This document shows, in pieces, positions 53,531 through 64,000 of a stretch of DNA of 64,000 nucleotides; position 1 is the first letter of the stretch; each line of letters begins with the position of its first letter. Made by a program: the position numbers and the translations under genes. The notes below the pieces were generated by a model, which worked only from the letters and a program-made list of their open reading frames with translations, searched no databases and was not told the DNA's origin. The stretch is from Oikopleura dioica (taxonomy: Eukaryota; Chordata; Appendicularia; Copelata; Oikopleuridae), in NCBI GenBank assembly GCA_907165135.1, contig OU015566.1, positions 498,501-562,500 on the forward strand. Direction: 5' to 3'.

Positions 53531-55784
53531 CTACTGTACAGGCGTGGCAAAACGTCTTCTTAGCGCATTGTCCATCGTATTTTTCTTGTCGATCTTGAAG
53601 CTATCCGAGTTCTCCTGGAACTTGTGAATGATCGCTGGGACAGGCAAAGCAAAGCATAACACGCCAGTTAGCGCACAGAAACAGCTAGAAATGGTTTTGC
53701 GAAATCAGCGGCCGCAGCGACAAATGGATTAACTCACCCAATTACGCGACCGCCAGGGGTTGTCGGGTAAATGTCCCCGTAGCCGATTGTAGACATTGTT
53801 ACGATCGCCCACCAAATTCCGTCTAAAAAGCAGTTTTCCTCCTTGATTTCAATTTTCGACATTTTTGAAGAATCTATTTGGTACCTGGAATTGAAGAAAA
53901 TTTATCATTCGTCGCATTTTCGAGCTAAAAAACAAACATTTTTGAAGACCATTAGTCGAAGAATGCTCAAAACGCATACCTGGTAAATTACGGAGCCGTA
54001 AAATATGCCGGAAATGGAGAGAAGAATGAGCAGAAATGAGATCTAAAAGTCTTCAAAGAGCACTTTATAAGGTCGATTTGAGCTTACTTCTCTGGTACTA
54101 TCAGCCATCGTTTTTAGCATTTGGCAAAGAGACTCATTTTTCTTGCTTGTTTTTCTTTTCCACCATCATCTATCCTTGGAGATTGCTGTTGTTTCGACGC
54201 CATTCCGATTTTAAATGAAAAGAGATGTGATAGAAAACAATTCCTGAGCTTGATGACTCTGAAAATTCTGAAAAGCCGAACGATCCGCAAAACCGACAAA
54301 TTAACTTCAACCTTTTCTTCTGACGACTTCCAATAGTAAAACCTTCAAGTTTGATTCCCAAAAAAATGAATGAAAATTTCGTTTACGGAAATCAAGAATT
54401 TCTTCCCCGTAAATAGAAGTGATCTGAAGCCGGGGTGGAAAAAGAGCGCGACGGTCACGTTAAAAATCGATTTGAAATGAAACTAACTGGAACGTAACAC
54501 TAATCACCCCCGTCCCGATTCAACCAGGAATGGCGCAACAGCAAGCATGTCCAAAATCACACTTGGGGAGCTAAAAATTATCAGAAATATTGCATTTTTG
54601 GGAGTTAAAAATCTGAACAAAAATGGCGACTGCCACTGCATAATTTTTTACAGCTTTAACCTATAAAAGAAACGTTGACATTGTCGATGACGTCTCTTTT
54701 GAAGAAAAACTAAGGTTTTTGGCGTATAAAATAATTTTAGAAAATGCGGGAAAACCACGAATTACAAGACAGATGCGAAATAATGATGTTTGTGTCACTT
54801 GACAACTTGTCATCGCGGCAAAAAATAATAAGAGAAACTTCGTTTTTTACGAAGTTTGTTGAATAAACCAAACCTGATCTTTCTATGTCGATTTTTTGCG
54901 ATGTAGACGAGAAAAGCGATTTCCGCCATAAAGAAGAAATTGGTGATGATTTCGATGATAAAAAACATGAAAGCGGTTGAGTTTTTTGAGATGACATATC
55001 CAGTCGCTTCGTAGAAAGAAATATTTATATCCTTATGAGGAATTTTCCAATATATTCATGAAAAAGCTGGTTATATATCAGCATTTTTGTTTTCACTGAC
55101 TTCATTGAAAACCCAGTCCTCGTGCATGGCTGGCAAGGTATCGAAACAAAGCGTCAAAATGGACAGCGAAGTCATGAATAATGAAATCTTACTAATTTTT
55201 TCATAAATTTTGGATTCGGTCGGGTTCGCCATCTAAAACACAATTAGCGCTAATTGGAATTGTTAAGCCTTACATAATGGCGGGCGCGGCAGCGGAAGTC
55301 GCTCATGTCTTTGATTTCGTCGTCTTCGTAAACTTCAGGCGCAGGGGTAAGATATGGCAAATAGGTAGGAGGAGATACCTTTATTTCCAAGAACGGCTTT
55401 TTCCAGCCCATAAAACTTGATCTCCTCAACAAATTGCGAAAGAGAAATGTTGCTGGGCCGCTCAATCACGCCGTCCTGATAGAAGACAAAGATCGACTGC
55501 GGAAAACAATTTTTAGTAAAGAGGATAAAATCAACCTCAGCTAAAAACCTCGAAAAACTCCGGATTGCGGTCGACTACATGCACCTCAGCTTGCTCATCC
55601 CAGAGCTCCGCGCGGCGGGTTTTATCGCCCTAAACACTCAAAAACGGTCTGTCTCTCCTTCTCTCTTTACCAATAAGCTTTCAGGCGCGCGTTGTAGATT
55701 TTTCTCTTGAGTTCTGAAAAGAACCCCTCCGATCTCGAAATCGATCATAATTGGAACTTTGTTTTTTATTTTACGAATGCTCAT
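53531..55784 (-). CDS. Voltage-gated potassium channel (Kv, Shaker-type superfamily)
   Basis: Many short exons. From the start near 55784: T1 tetramerisation domain ([39 protein letters not shown]), S1 ([20 protein letters not shown]), S2 ([18 protein letters not shown]), the Arg-rich S4 ([15 protein letters not shown]), the S4-S5 linker and S5 ([18 protein letters not shown]). The pore follows with [20 protein letters not shown] and the selectivity filter, then S6 with the PVP bend ([13 protein letters not shown]). It ends at 53531 with a short cytoplasmic tail. Pore-S6 and T1 exons join in phase; S3 and the S4-linker junction are unresolved. S4 keeps about four spaced basic residues. Start codon uncertain, as the frame is open upstream. 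It forms tetrameric K+-selective channels in the plasma membrane. Confidence 0.9.
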
Positions 55785-55984
55785 CTTTTTATTTTTTCGA
55801 AAATGGAATTTTTTTTTGCAGAAGGAAGGTTTGAATTTTTCATTTTTGGCGGACAATGGGCTCAAAAAGGCTGCTCTAGAATTTTTGATCAAGCGGCAAT
55901 TATCATTTGCTTGAATTTTATGCCAAAACTTCCTTCTTTGCATTTCGCCGAAAACACTGATAAGAAACGTTTTCGGCAAAAGCG

Positions 55985-58554
55985 GAAAGTGTCAACTTCC
56001 GCGAAAGGCGCCGTTCAATTTTCTAGTGCCTTTTCGAGCCCATTAAGCTGCTGCAGCAGATGCATGGAACTACGTGTTTGACGACTTTGAAAAAGGGATT
56101 TCGGCCGCTGCTTTGAGTCGCGCTGGACCGCGGGGCGTCGCCTGATCCGCTTTCGTTGATCTTCGCATTGCTCGACAGTTTGCGCTCCATCTTGTTAGAC
56201 AGGGCTTATCCTTCTGCTTCTTACGTAAAATTTAATTTGATTGGAAAATGTATCAACTCAGCTTTAGAAATAAAAATTTTTCTTTTTTGAGCGATTCTGA
56301 CTTTGAAAACTTTTAATAAAAACGTAACACGCGAAGCCTCTTGAATTTCATGTTGCAAAACTCGTCACAACTCATAAGCCGTTCCTGGACAGACCTTCTT
56401 CGTATCAGCCGGTATTCCTAGCGAGAAACACTCATTAGAGAGAAATCATTATGTTGTCCCAAAAAAAAACGAGAATCAAATCGTTCGTGTCAGGAACCGA
56501 CAAAAAATTTTGACAAATTTCGCGCAAAAACTTTCATCCAATCAGAAGCCCAGATTCGGCCTACAGTTAGCTTACCGGCCAATAAGCAGCCGAGGAGCCG
56601 CCCACGCAAAATTTGTCGAAATTATTTGTCGGTTTCTGTCGCCAACCCCAAAAATCATCCCCCATCAACCCCAACCCCTCCCCCACAAAGAAAAGTTTTT
56701 AAAATTTTCTATCAAAAATAAACTGTACCTCTTCAGAAAATCCATTTGTCATTTTTTTCAATATTTAATCTTTTCTCTTCAATTGTTTTCTTTTCTGCTC
56801 CCTTTTTTGAATGAATGAAGACAAGAAAAATAGATAAATCCCTGCTTTGAGGTCAATTGAGCAAAACTGTCAGAGCGAAAAGCAAATCGTTCTCCTTCTG
56901 TACACGGCTTCTATCCTCTTTTCAAAATTAATACAATATGTTCAGGAAGCTGCCAGTAAGCTTCTTTAGCGCATTTGCGAGTAAAACAGAAGGCGCCACT
57001 TTGCGTTTAGAACAGTCCTTTTTTAATTATTCAAGAAAAAGAGCGGAACACAAGCTCAGCGCGTCAAAATCATCGTTTCCGATTTCGATTCCGAGGATTT
57101 ACAATTCAAAATTGATTTTTATTTTGAATTTTCTCATTTTGCAAGGTCATAAATTTTCGATTTTAAAATCAAACTAAGTTAAACATACTGTTTTAAACAA
57201 CTTAAACCCATGAAAGAGACCTAATTATAAATCAAAATGTCTCTTTTGAATAAAAATTCGGGTAAAATTCGTATTAACAGCAGCATGATAATAATTTTCG
57301 TGCTTTTCTTTGTTATTCTAGAAAGAAAAATGAATATTCTTTGAAGTGGCAGTACTCTGTTTTTGCATCAAAAAAAGCACTGAAAAAGCCGTAATGGCGA
57401 AAAGCTTCTACTAAATAAATGGAATGTAATTTTTTATTTGAGAGCGAATTCTTGTTTTAAAAATAAGCGCTAATCCGTTCATGACGTTGGAAAATAATAA
57501 ACACGTAAAACAATATTCAATTTTTATGATCTCCTCGTTACTCATAATTCAGCCAACCACGTTGCTCATCAGTCGTAATTATGAAAGTTTATCATCTTAT
57601 TATCGTTAAAGCTCTTTTGTTTCAAAATATTTTTTTGCTGTTTCGAGACAAAAAAGACTGAAACTTGAAACGGAGCTGGCGAATTTTTCGAGTCGGAAAA
57701 ATTGAGTTGGTGACGTTAAATTGACGGGCCGGAGTAACATCTTCAAAAATATACAACAGGTTAACTCCAAATCATCCCGTTAGCTTCCCGAGCCGGCGAA
57801 ATTCGCGAATACTTTCGCAGGGAAGAAGAGATTTCCATTCAACAGAGAACAAAATGAAGTGAAAGTAGAAAAAGAAAAAAATGAAGATTTTGAGAAGGTA
57901 AGATAAAAAAGCAAAGAAAAAATTCTTTTGGTATCATTGAAACGACTTTTTGAAGACATTTATTGGTTATTTTTGGGGTAGCGGATCGATCGACAAAAAA
58001 TTTCGACAGAATTTTTTTTTAGAATTTTATGTCGACTCCATTCTCATGAAAATCACCCATTTTTTGTTTTTTTTTCAAAAAATGAGAAAAGAAAACTGTT
58101 TCTTTTTAAATTTAATTTCGCTTTCTAAGCTTGGAATGACAAAATATTGGTTCGAATATACCCACCCGAAATTCTGATTTGGGAGAAAAATAAAGCTTAA
58201 GGACATAAAGAAAATTGTTGAAGTTCCGGGCGGATAATTGAAAAGAAATCGAAAGAGCGCGTGCTAGCGCCCTCGGAGGGATCATCTTAGGCCGAAGAGA
58301 GATTCTCGAAGGCGTAAATTTGCAAGTTTTGTTTTCGTAAATTCAATTTTTTTCCGATAAAATCTGAGATCAATTCAATTCAAGAGAATTAACGAAAAAG
58401 CATGACGAAGAAAGAGCAGAATAATCTTATTCTGTAAGTTTATTCATTTTCCTGATTTTATAATAAGAGAACATTTTATCGAAAATAGGGAGTTTTCTTT
58501 GGAATCTTGCCAATAAATTGAGACAAAAGAGACTTTTCAGGCTAGCTTTTATTA
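55985..58554. other. Stretch with MITEs, no supported gene
   Basis: Holds the CCGACAAA MITE (56496-56633) and a GAGAC hairpin at 57213-57248 followed by a sequence like that after the inner arms at 39.8 kb. Short ORFs here lack protein features. Confidence 0.4.
56496..56633. mobile_element. CCGACAAAAAATTT MITE, copy 1
   Basis: CCGACAAAAAATTTTGACAA at the left is mirrored by TTTGTCGAAATTATTTGTCGG. The centre contains CCAATCAGAAGCC and GCAGCCGAG. About 138 bp, near-identical layout to 59848-59974. Confidence 0.75.
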
Positions 58555-58562
58555 CTTACGAT

Positions 58563-59665
58563 CAGGGTTCTAAATTTGAGGCAAGATCTAAAAGTCTAGT
58601 CTGTCCGTGTCCGTGTCCTCCGCGAAAATCCCAAGTCTAGTCTATCCGTGTCCGGATCGAAAAAACGGATTTTTGTCCGGTCTAGTCCCGGACATGTCCG
58701 TTTTGTCCGTTTTTGTCCGTAAAATCCGGACACATTTTTTTAAAGAAAAAGTCTGGTCTAAAAAGTCTTGTCCGTGAATATCCGTAAAATTCCATGGGTA
58801 AAAAACTAATTTTTATCGAAATAAACCCGACAAGACCAAAAAAAATCTTTTAGAAATAAATTCGGCAGACAATACATCGAAATATCGAGTACTTTTGAAG
58901 CCAATTTAAGAAAATCAAGGGACTTGTCTGGGACAAGAGTCGCAAGTTTATTGCGAAACTGGGCTGAGCTTGCGTTTTCTCAATGTCAGCTGGTGTTGTC
59001 CAAGCTGACCTTAGCTGGCTTTATGAAGAAAATCATTGGTCTGAGCTGAGTTCTCTCAAAATGATCGAGCTGATTGACTGTCATTGGAGCGGGCTAGCCC
59101 GACCGTTGACCTCTCAACACGTTGAGCTGGCTTTTTCCGAAAATTGCTGTGCTGAAAGTCCCGAATTAGGACTCGCAATGAATAAGCGGAATAATGAAGG
59201 ACCTAATATAATATTAGGAATTTCTTAATTTAACCAATTTTCTTGAAAGTTCCGGCCTCTCACCATCAAAAAGACATATCAATTATAAGTTATCATCGAT
59301 ATTTTCCGGCAAAAAACCAAAAATATTGATATTTTTAAATTTTAAACTGAAAACCTGGCTTATTTTATCAAACAATGACGTTGGTTCAGGCTTTTTTGAA
59401 ACGAATTCGAACTCAAATCGTGCTTTTTTAGAGATTTTTTCGGATTCTGCCCGGATTTTACAGACACGGACAAAAGTCTGGGGTTGTCCGGATTTCACGG
59501 ACAAAAACGGACAAAGACGGATTTTGTCCGGATCGTGACAAAAGTCCGGTCTAGGCTGTCCGTTTTTTCCTCAACCAAAAGACTAAAAGTCTAGTCTGTC
59601 CGTACGGACAAGACCGGACAGACACGGATAAAATCCGTACACGGACATGTCCGTTTAGAACCCTG
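58563..59665. mobile_element. hAT-type MITE, 1103 bp, TSD CTTACGAT
   Basis: Ends CAGGGTTCTAAA and TTTAGAACCCTG; CTTACGAT on both sides (58555-58562, 59666-59673). Subterminal regions are crowded with TCCG(T/G) repeats such as TGTCCGTTTTGTCCGT, probably transposase-binding arrays. An 81-codon ORF inside has no recognisable feature. Confidence 0.92.
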
Positions 59666-59847
59666 CTTACGATGACTTTTTCCTGATTTTTCATGAATTA
59701 TTGACACAGTAAGATCCTTCTGTTTTATAAATCAGAAGATTTTTTAATTTTTTAATGATTCGAACAAGGTTGGGTTAATCTGACCCGAGCCTTCGTGTTT
59801 CACAGGTTAGGGTAAGGGTGGTAAGGTTTACGGGGACGTGTCTGGAC

Positions 59848-59974
59848 CCGACAAAAAATTTCGACAAATTTTGCGTGGAAATTTTCAACCAATCAGAAGC
59901 CTGGATTTAGCTCACCGGCCAAACAGCAGCCGAGTAGCCGCCCACGCGAAATTTGTCGAAATTTTTTTGTCGGT
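59848..59974. mobile_element. CCGACAAAAAATTT MITE, copy 2
   Basis: CCGACAAAAAATTTCGACAA mirrored by TTTGTCGAAATTTTTTTGTC at the right end. Same internal block as copy 1 (CCAATCAGAAGCC). Confidence 0.75.
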
Positions 59975-60179
59975 TCCAAAAGCCATCCCAGGTTAACCTG
60001 TATCGACGCTATGAATCATATCATCTTTCAAGAATACTATTCGTAAATTTTTCTGAAATCCCTATTCTCCCCCGAATAAAAACACCAAATGTGTCATAAA
60101 AAAAATCTTTAAAGGATTACGCAATTGGAATTGCCTTTCAAAAAATGGCCTCTATCATTTTCCGTGCTGATAATTGCGG

Positions 60180-60371
60180 CTAGTCGTCAATTCCTTGTCG
60201 GGCTAAAAATTCCTCGCACGTCAAGTCCGACCGCATTTTGAGTCTCTCGTCCATCGCTTTTGGTGGTTTCGTTTTCATAACATACGAGTCCCAAAAATTA
60301 TAATTTTCAAACTCGAAGCATCTCCACTCGCATTTCGATGTTTTTCTAAAGAAGAGAGAAGATGTTTTCAA
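60180..60371 (-). other. Possible last exon, unrecognised
   Basis: An open frame with KCEWRCFEFENYNFWDSYV and SDLTCEEFLARQGIDD before a stop. The composition is protein-like. No partner exon identified. Confidence 0.3.
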
Positions 60372-60379
60372 AACCAGGA

Positions 60380-62640
60380 GGATCAGCGCAAAATTGACGG
60401 TTGAGGGAAATTTTCAAAGTTTTTTTTATCTAAAAAAGCTGCATTTTGCAAAAATTTGGAGAGAAAAAATGAAAAGAAGAAAAAATTAAAATGAAGAAAT
60501 TAAGGTACTCCACCCCTTAATTTTTTTCTAGCCGCGTGCGGTTCAATTTTGTGAAAAAAAGCCGCAGAATAATTTATTTTAATTCTTAGTTCGGATGATA
60601 TTCGAGAAAAAGCACTAGAAGAGAACTCGTACGGTAGTTCTGGGGCAGAAAATTTTCTAGGGCCAGATTATCTCTAAACAAAGTGGTGTCCGCTTGAAAA
60701 GGTCAAAACACGTGTGCCCCTAATGAGCTCAAGAAAAGGGACGGGAAGTGGAAAAAGAGACACTTTTTTGAGCATTTATTGACAAGATAGAAACAAAAAA
60801 TGAAATAAAATTTGATGGAGCTGATCAAGTAAATAGAATAATCGAAAAAATAATTGTTTATTCAAATTTTTTACAAATCAAGCAAAGTCTTAAAAATCAG
60901 CTGTTTTTTATTTGAGAAGAATCGATGAAAGTTCAAACCACTCATATATGATCCTTATCATTCGAAAAAAACGTTGATAAGTATGCAAAGTTTGTTGCCG
61001 TCTGATTATCTTTTCTGGGTAAAATCAGCTTTCGCGGCTAATCCATTTTGGAATACAAACGCGCTCAAACAAAGAACGGTCCACTAAAAACGGTCACGTC
61101 TAGATCAGCGGGGGTTGACGTGTTATCATTGGAAATATTTTGACCATCAACAGTGGAGCATCCCGCATGTGGCCTGCTCCACAGAGTGTTACTACCCGCT
61201 ACGTGCAAAGCCACTAGAAACACTTTATTCTTTAAAATTAAAGCGATGACGCATTTTTTATAGAAAAAATTGAGTTGAATAAGAGAAAATGATTATTCAG
61301 AGACAATTGGTCATTGTCAGAAAATATCTGCCTTTCAGAAGGTTTGTTTTCGACGATTTTTCATCCAGATTATCTTTGTGACGCCCTTATTTATAAAAAA
61401 AAATATAATGAGGTTTTTTATGCATAAATTAAGGGTGTCAAAATATCATTTTTTGGCGAAAATGACTCGAAAATCGATTTTTGAATCAAAATTTTGATTT
61501 TTATTTTGACATAAAATACGATTATTTATTTTTTTTTCAAAAATTGTTTGTTTCAAAATTTCATAATTTTTCAGTTCGAAAAAAAATTCTGAAAAGCTTG
61601 CAAATCGGTTTAGCGCGTAAATTGTGACAGTGAAACTTGCCCGCGGCAGCGGCAGTTCTAAATGCTCCCTTTTCGGCTTCTCCGACGATCGTTTTGTTTA
61701 TGCAAGATGTCCTTAATTTTGAGATAGCGTCGGAAACCAAAGCAAAAACTAAAACAAGCGCTGCTGTTCTTGAATCTTGAGCTTGAGAGGCAAACTTTGT
61801 AATGGCGCTGAAGAGGGCCATCCGCGCGGCGATCAGGCAACTTATCAAAATAAACGATTTTTAACAGAAAGAACCCAGTTTTTTTCATCGAGAGTTTTTA
61901 GTAAAATAAATTGTATTTAGATGTTTCCTATCGAATTTTCTCTTGTCCAGTCCCTATTTTCTTTCGATAAAAAATTTCTTCATTGATAATTTAATCTTCG
62001 AAAATAAGTCTTAGCTAAAAAGAGACGCCTGAAATATTGACTTATCATTCAAGAGCTCAAGAGTCTCTTTTATGATAATGCTTTTTGTCGAGTTAACAGA
62101 AAATATTTTTGACATTTTGCAAACGAGTCAATTTTCAGAAATTGATCTTATTAACCTTGATCACGTAATTTTCTCAAAATAACCGATCGATTCAATTCCC
62201 CGAGATCAAGTCAATTTCACCCAATTTCCAATTTTCTCGCAATATGACAGATGTTTGGTACGTTAGAACACGTCCCGTCACGTGCCAGATTTTATAAATC
62301 CTTGAAACACGAAAATTGCATGTTCCGCGAGGATTTTTTAAATGCCGGAGAAAAGCCACGAAGAAAGCTTTGTTACAAGAATTAATCCGAGAAGGATTAT
62401 CATTAAAATTTTCGCCGAGGACATGTTCCAACTCGTAAGCGTCTCTTTTCGTAAATTATGAGAAAATTTTGATTAAAAATTGGTTCGAATTCTAGACCAA
62501 TCATAGTTCTTCATTCGGGGACTTGACCAATCAGATTTCAGGAAAAAAAAATCGAAAAAAAATTTTAGTGAGATTCTTTCAAAAAATCCTCGCTAAAAAG
62601 GTCGAATCCCTCCTTATTAAAGTCTTACTGTAACTCAAAC
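60380..62640. other. Mostly non-coding; one weak minus ORF
   Basis: A minus frame at 61561-61848 contains SAITKFASQAQDSRTAALVL and EKGAFRTAAAAGKF, which could be an exon; no family. A long-spacer GAGAC/GTCTC hairpin lies at about 62018-62075. Confidence 0.3.
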
Positions 62641-62650
62641 TTTATTTTAG

Positions 62651-63132
62651 GTTACTAGCGCGGCGGCGAGTAATACTGATGCTGCTCTTCCTCGGTGCCA
62701 TCGTCCTAACCTACACAGATTCCGTCCGCCTTCTGCGAGAACAAGAAGAATCGAATCGCGCGAAAAGAGACCTAGAAAAGCACCCTTTATCGAAAGCTGC
62801 CAGTCCTCAGAGCAATGTCCTTTCGATGGATCACAAAGTGCCTCTTACGGAATGCGCTTACAATTCGCCAAAACTCATTGGCCCGCTGAAAACAGATCCG
62901 AAGTACATTCCGGAATGGGATGAAATTGAAGTTGGCGAGACAAAGAATGGAGGTTGTTGGCAACCGAGCGATTGCGCGCAGAGACAGAATGTGGCGATTA
63001 TCATTCCGTATAAAAATAGAGAGGAGCATCTGCGCGCCCTGCTGAATACATTGCATCCAATTCTTCAAAGACAAAACACCGCATACTGCATTTATGTGGG
63101 CGAGCAGCATGACGATGGCAGATTTAATAAAG
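62651..63132 (+). CDS. Beta-1,4-galactosyltransferase family (GT7), 5' exon
   Basis: An acceptor TTTTAG at 62650 opens the exon. RRRVILMLLFLGAIVLTY is a basic cytoplasmic end plus signal anchor typical of type II Golgi enzymes. After a stem, CWQPSDCAQRQNVAIIIPYK begins the N-terminal GT7 domain, continuing NREEHLRALLNTLHPILQRQ. The donor follows FNK at 63132. The catalytic part (DVD and GW..E motifs) would lie beyond the window. First Met in the exon is 62679; an upstream exon may supply the start. The enzyme transfers galactose from UDP-Gal to GlcNAc or xylose acceptors in the Golgi; which subtype cannot be told. Confidence 0.88.
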
Positions 63133-63174
63133 GTTTGTTTATTTTTATCATAGCAATCGGTATTTTGGTAGAGA

Positions 63175-63645
63175 TTAACGAGCGAAAAGGAACATCCAGT
63201 AGCTCTTCAGTCCCTTGAATCCTTCGTGAAATGTGGTTGTTGTTGTTCCTGACGAATTTGAAGTCGTTGTCTTAGTCGTTGTTGTTGTTGAACGTGTAGT
63301 GGTTTTTTTAGTGGTTGTTGTCGATGTCAATGATAATGTGGATGTTGTTGTTTTTGTTGTTTGCGTAGACATTGTTGTTGATGATTTTGAGGGTGCTGGC
63401 GTATTGGAAATAGAACTTGTCATCTGATAAGTCGACAGATTTGTCATGTCAGTCGTCAGGGATGATTCTGCCGTTGTTAGATTGTCAACACTCGGATCGA
63501 GATCTTCATTTTTTCCAAGGCAAAGAGGAATCGTGATTCCAAGAATTGTTACTATCACTGCAGAAACTTCATTTCACACCGAAATTGTTATTCAAATATA
63601 ATTCTTAAATACCTAGCGCGAATCCAACAATAATCCTTTTTCGTT
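63175..63645 (-). CDS. Thr/Ser-rich (mucin-like) type II membrane protein
   Basis: Two exons: about 63660-63613 and 63557-63175, with a 55-bp GT...AG intron. The first gives RGWRKRKRIIVGFALV, and together with the next exon forms a signal anchor (VIVTILGITIPLCLG). The ectodomain is mostly TTT/TTS repeats from ACN-type codons, likely O-glycosylated. It lies antisense within the first intron of the galactosyltransferase. The start exon is not certain. Confidence 0.55.
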
Positions 63646-64000
63646 TTCTCCAACCTCTTTTGTAAATGTTTGCAATATTATATTCTTCGAGAAAGAATAT
63701 TTATAAGTTTAATTAATGCTGAGTGAATATTCGTCTATAAACATTTTCTTGACACACTCACAAAAAATCCGTTTTCCTCGTCTTTTGTCATGGTATCGAA
63801 ACTGATGCGAAAAATTTTTGTCTTCGAATTTTATAGTTATTTTTAAGCCATCTGTCAAGATCTGCGTTATTTTTCACACGAGCGTTGAGATAAATTTATG
63901 ATGACATTCGAATTGCACTCGACACATTTTTAATCCCATCTTCGGCCATAAAACTGCCAAAAAGCCGCAATTTTTCGCCTACCATGGATGAGTCTAGGAA

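Noticed and set aside
61658-61888. 76-codon minus ORF starting MKKTGFFLL as a signal-peptide protein
   Set aside because: Basic, repeat-like tail and a competing, more protein-like frame on the same strand; no support for either beyond composition.
1-64000. CRISPR array, bacterial operons or ribosome binding sites
   Set aside because: No regularly spaced repeats; introns and animal genes show that this is a eukaryotic nuclear sequence.

Overview
This window looks like nuclear DNA of an appendicularian tunicate (an Oikopleura- or Fritillaria-type larvacean). That is an inference from gene structure. Most introns that I could place by reading frame are 32-55 bp. One family keeps a frame-supported GA...AG intron at the same place in three paralogues. 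Several genes start just after an orphan 3' splice site, as expected for spliced-leader trans-splicing. The recognisable host genes are animal ones: a Kv potassium channel, a LITAF-domain protein and a beta-1,4-galactosyltransferase.

Layout. 1-11.5 kb: AT-rich DNA packed with inverted-repeat elements (8-bp-TSD hAT type and TTAA-flanked type), plus two copies of an unrecognised tail-anchored protein family (here 'YRAPI family'). 11.5-33.3 kb: a GC-richer element bounded by two 332-bp direct repeats (LTRs) that differ at only two adjacent bases. 33.3-53 kb: more YRAPI copies, a LITAF gene broken by a TTAA element, other small genes, and many MITEs. 53.5-55.8 kb: Kv channel on the minus strand. 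56-62.6 kb: mostly empty apart from MITEs. 62.65 kb to the end: 5' part of a beta-1,4-galactosyltransferase, with a Thr-rich membrane protein on the opposite strand in its intron.

The LTR-bounded element is the main discovery. After the 5' LTR and a primer-binding-like TGG site comes a plus-strand gag-pol (retropepsin, reverse transcriptase, RNase H, integrase). Pol is met tail to tail, 12 bp away, by a compact minus-strand set of spliced genes: A1 basic/acidic protein, A2 99-aa protein, A3 membrane protein with a tandem dibasic-flanked repeat, A4 coiled-coil protein. A RING-like gene diverges from A1. The block from mid-pol to A1 is present twice, head to head, as a palindrome: 13965-21835 and 22501-29582, around a 665-bp spacer. 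After removing a 785-bp MITE insertion the arms are 7086 and 7082 bp. The difference is fully explained by three 1-bp deletions on the left and one 7-bp deletion on the right.

Right of the palindrome lie a further antisense spliced gene (B1), a small membrane ORF (B2), and a plus-strand three-exon gene whose basic C-terminus is encoded inside the 3' LTR. An antisense multi-gene spliced cluster inside an LTR element is, to my knowledge, unusual. Whether the palindrome is a real rearrangement or partly an assembly product needs long-read support. Pol carries in-frame stop codons shared by both arms, so it is either decayed or recoded.
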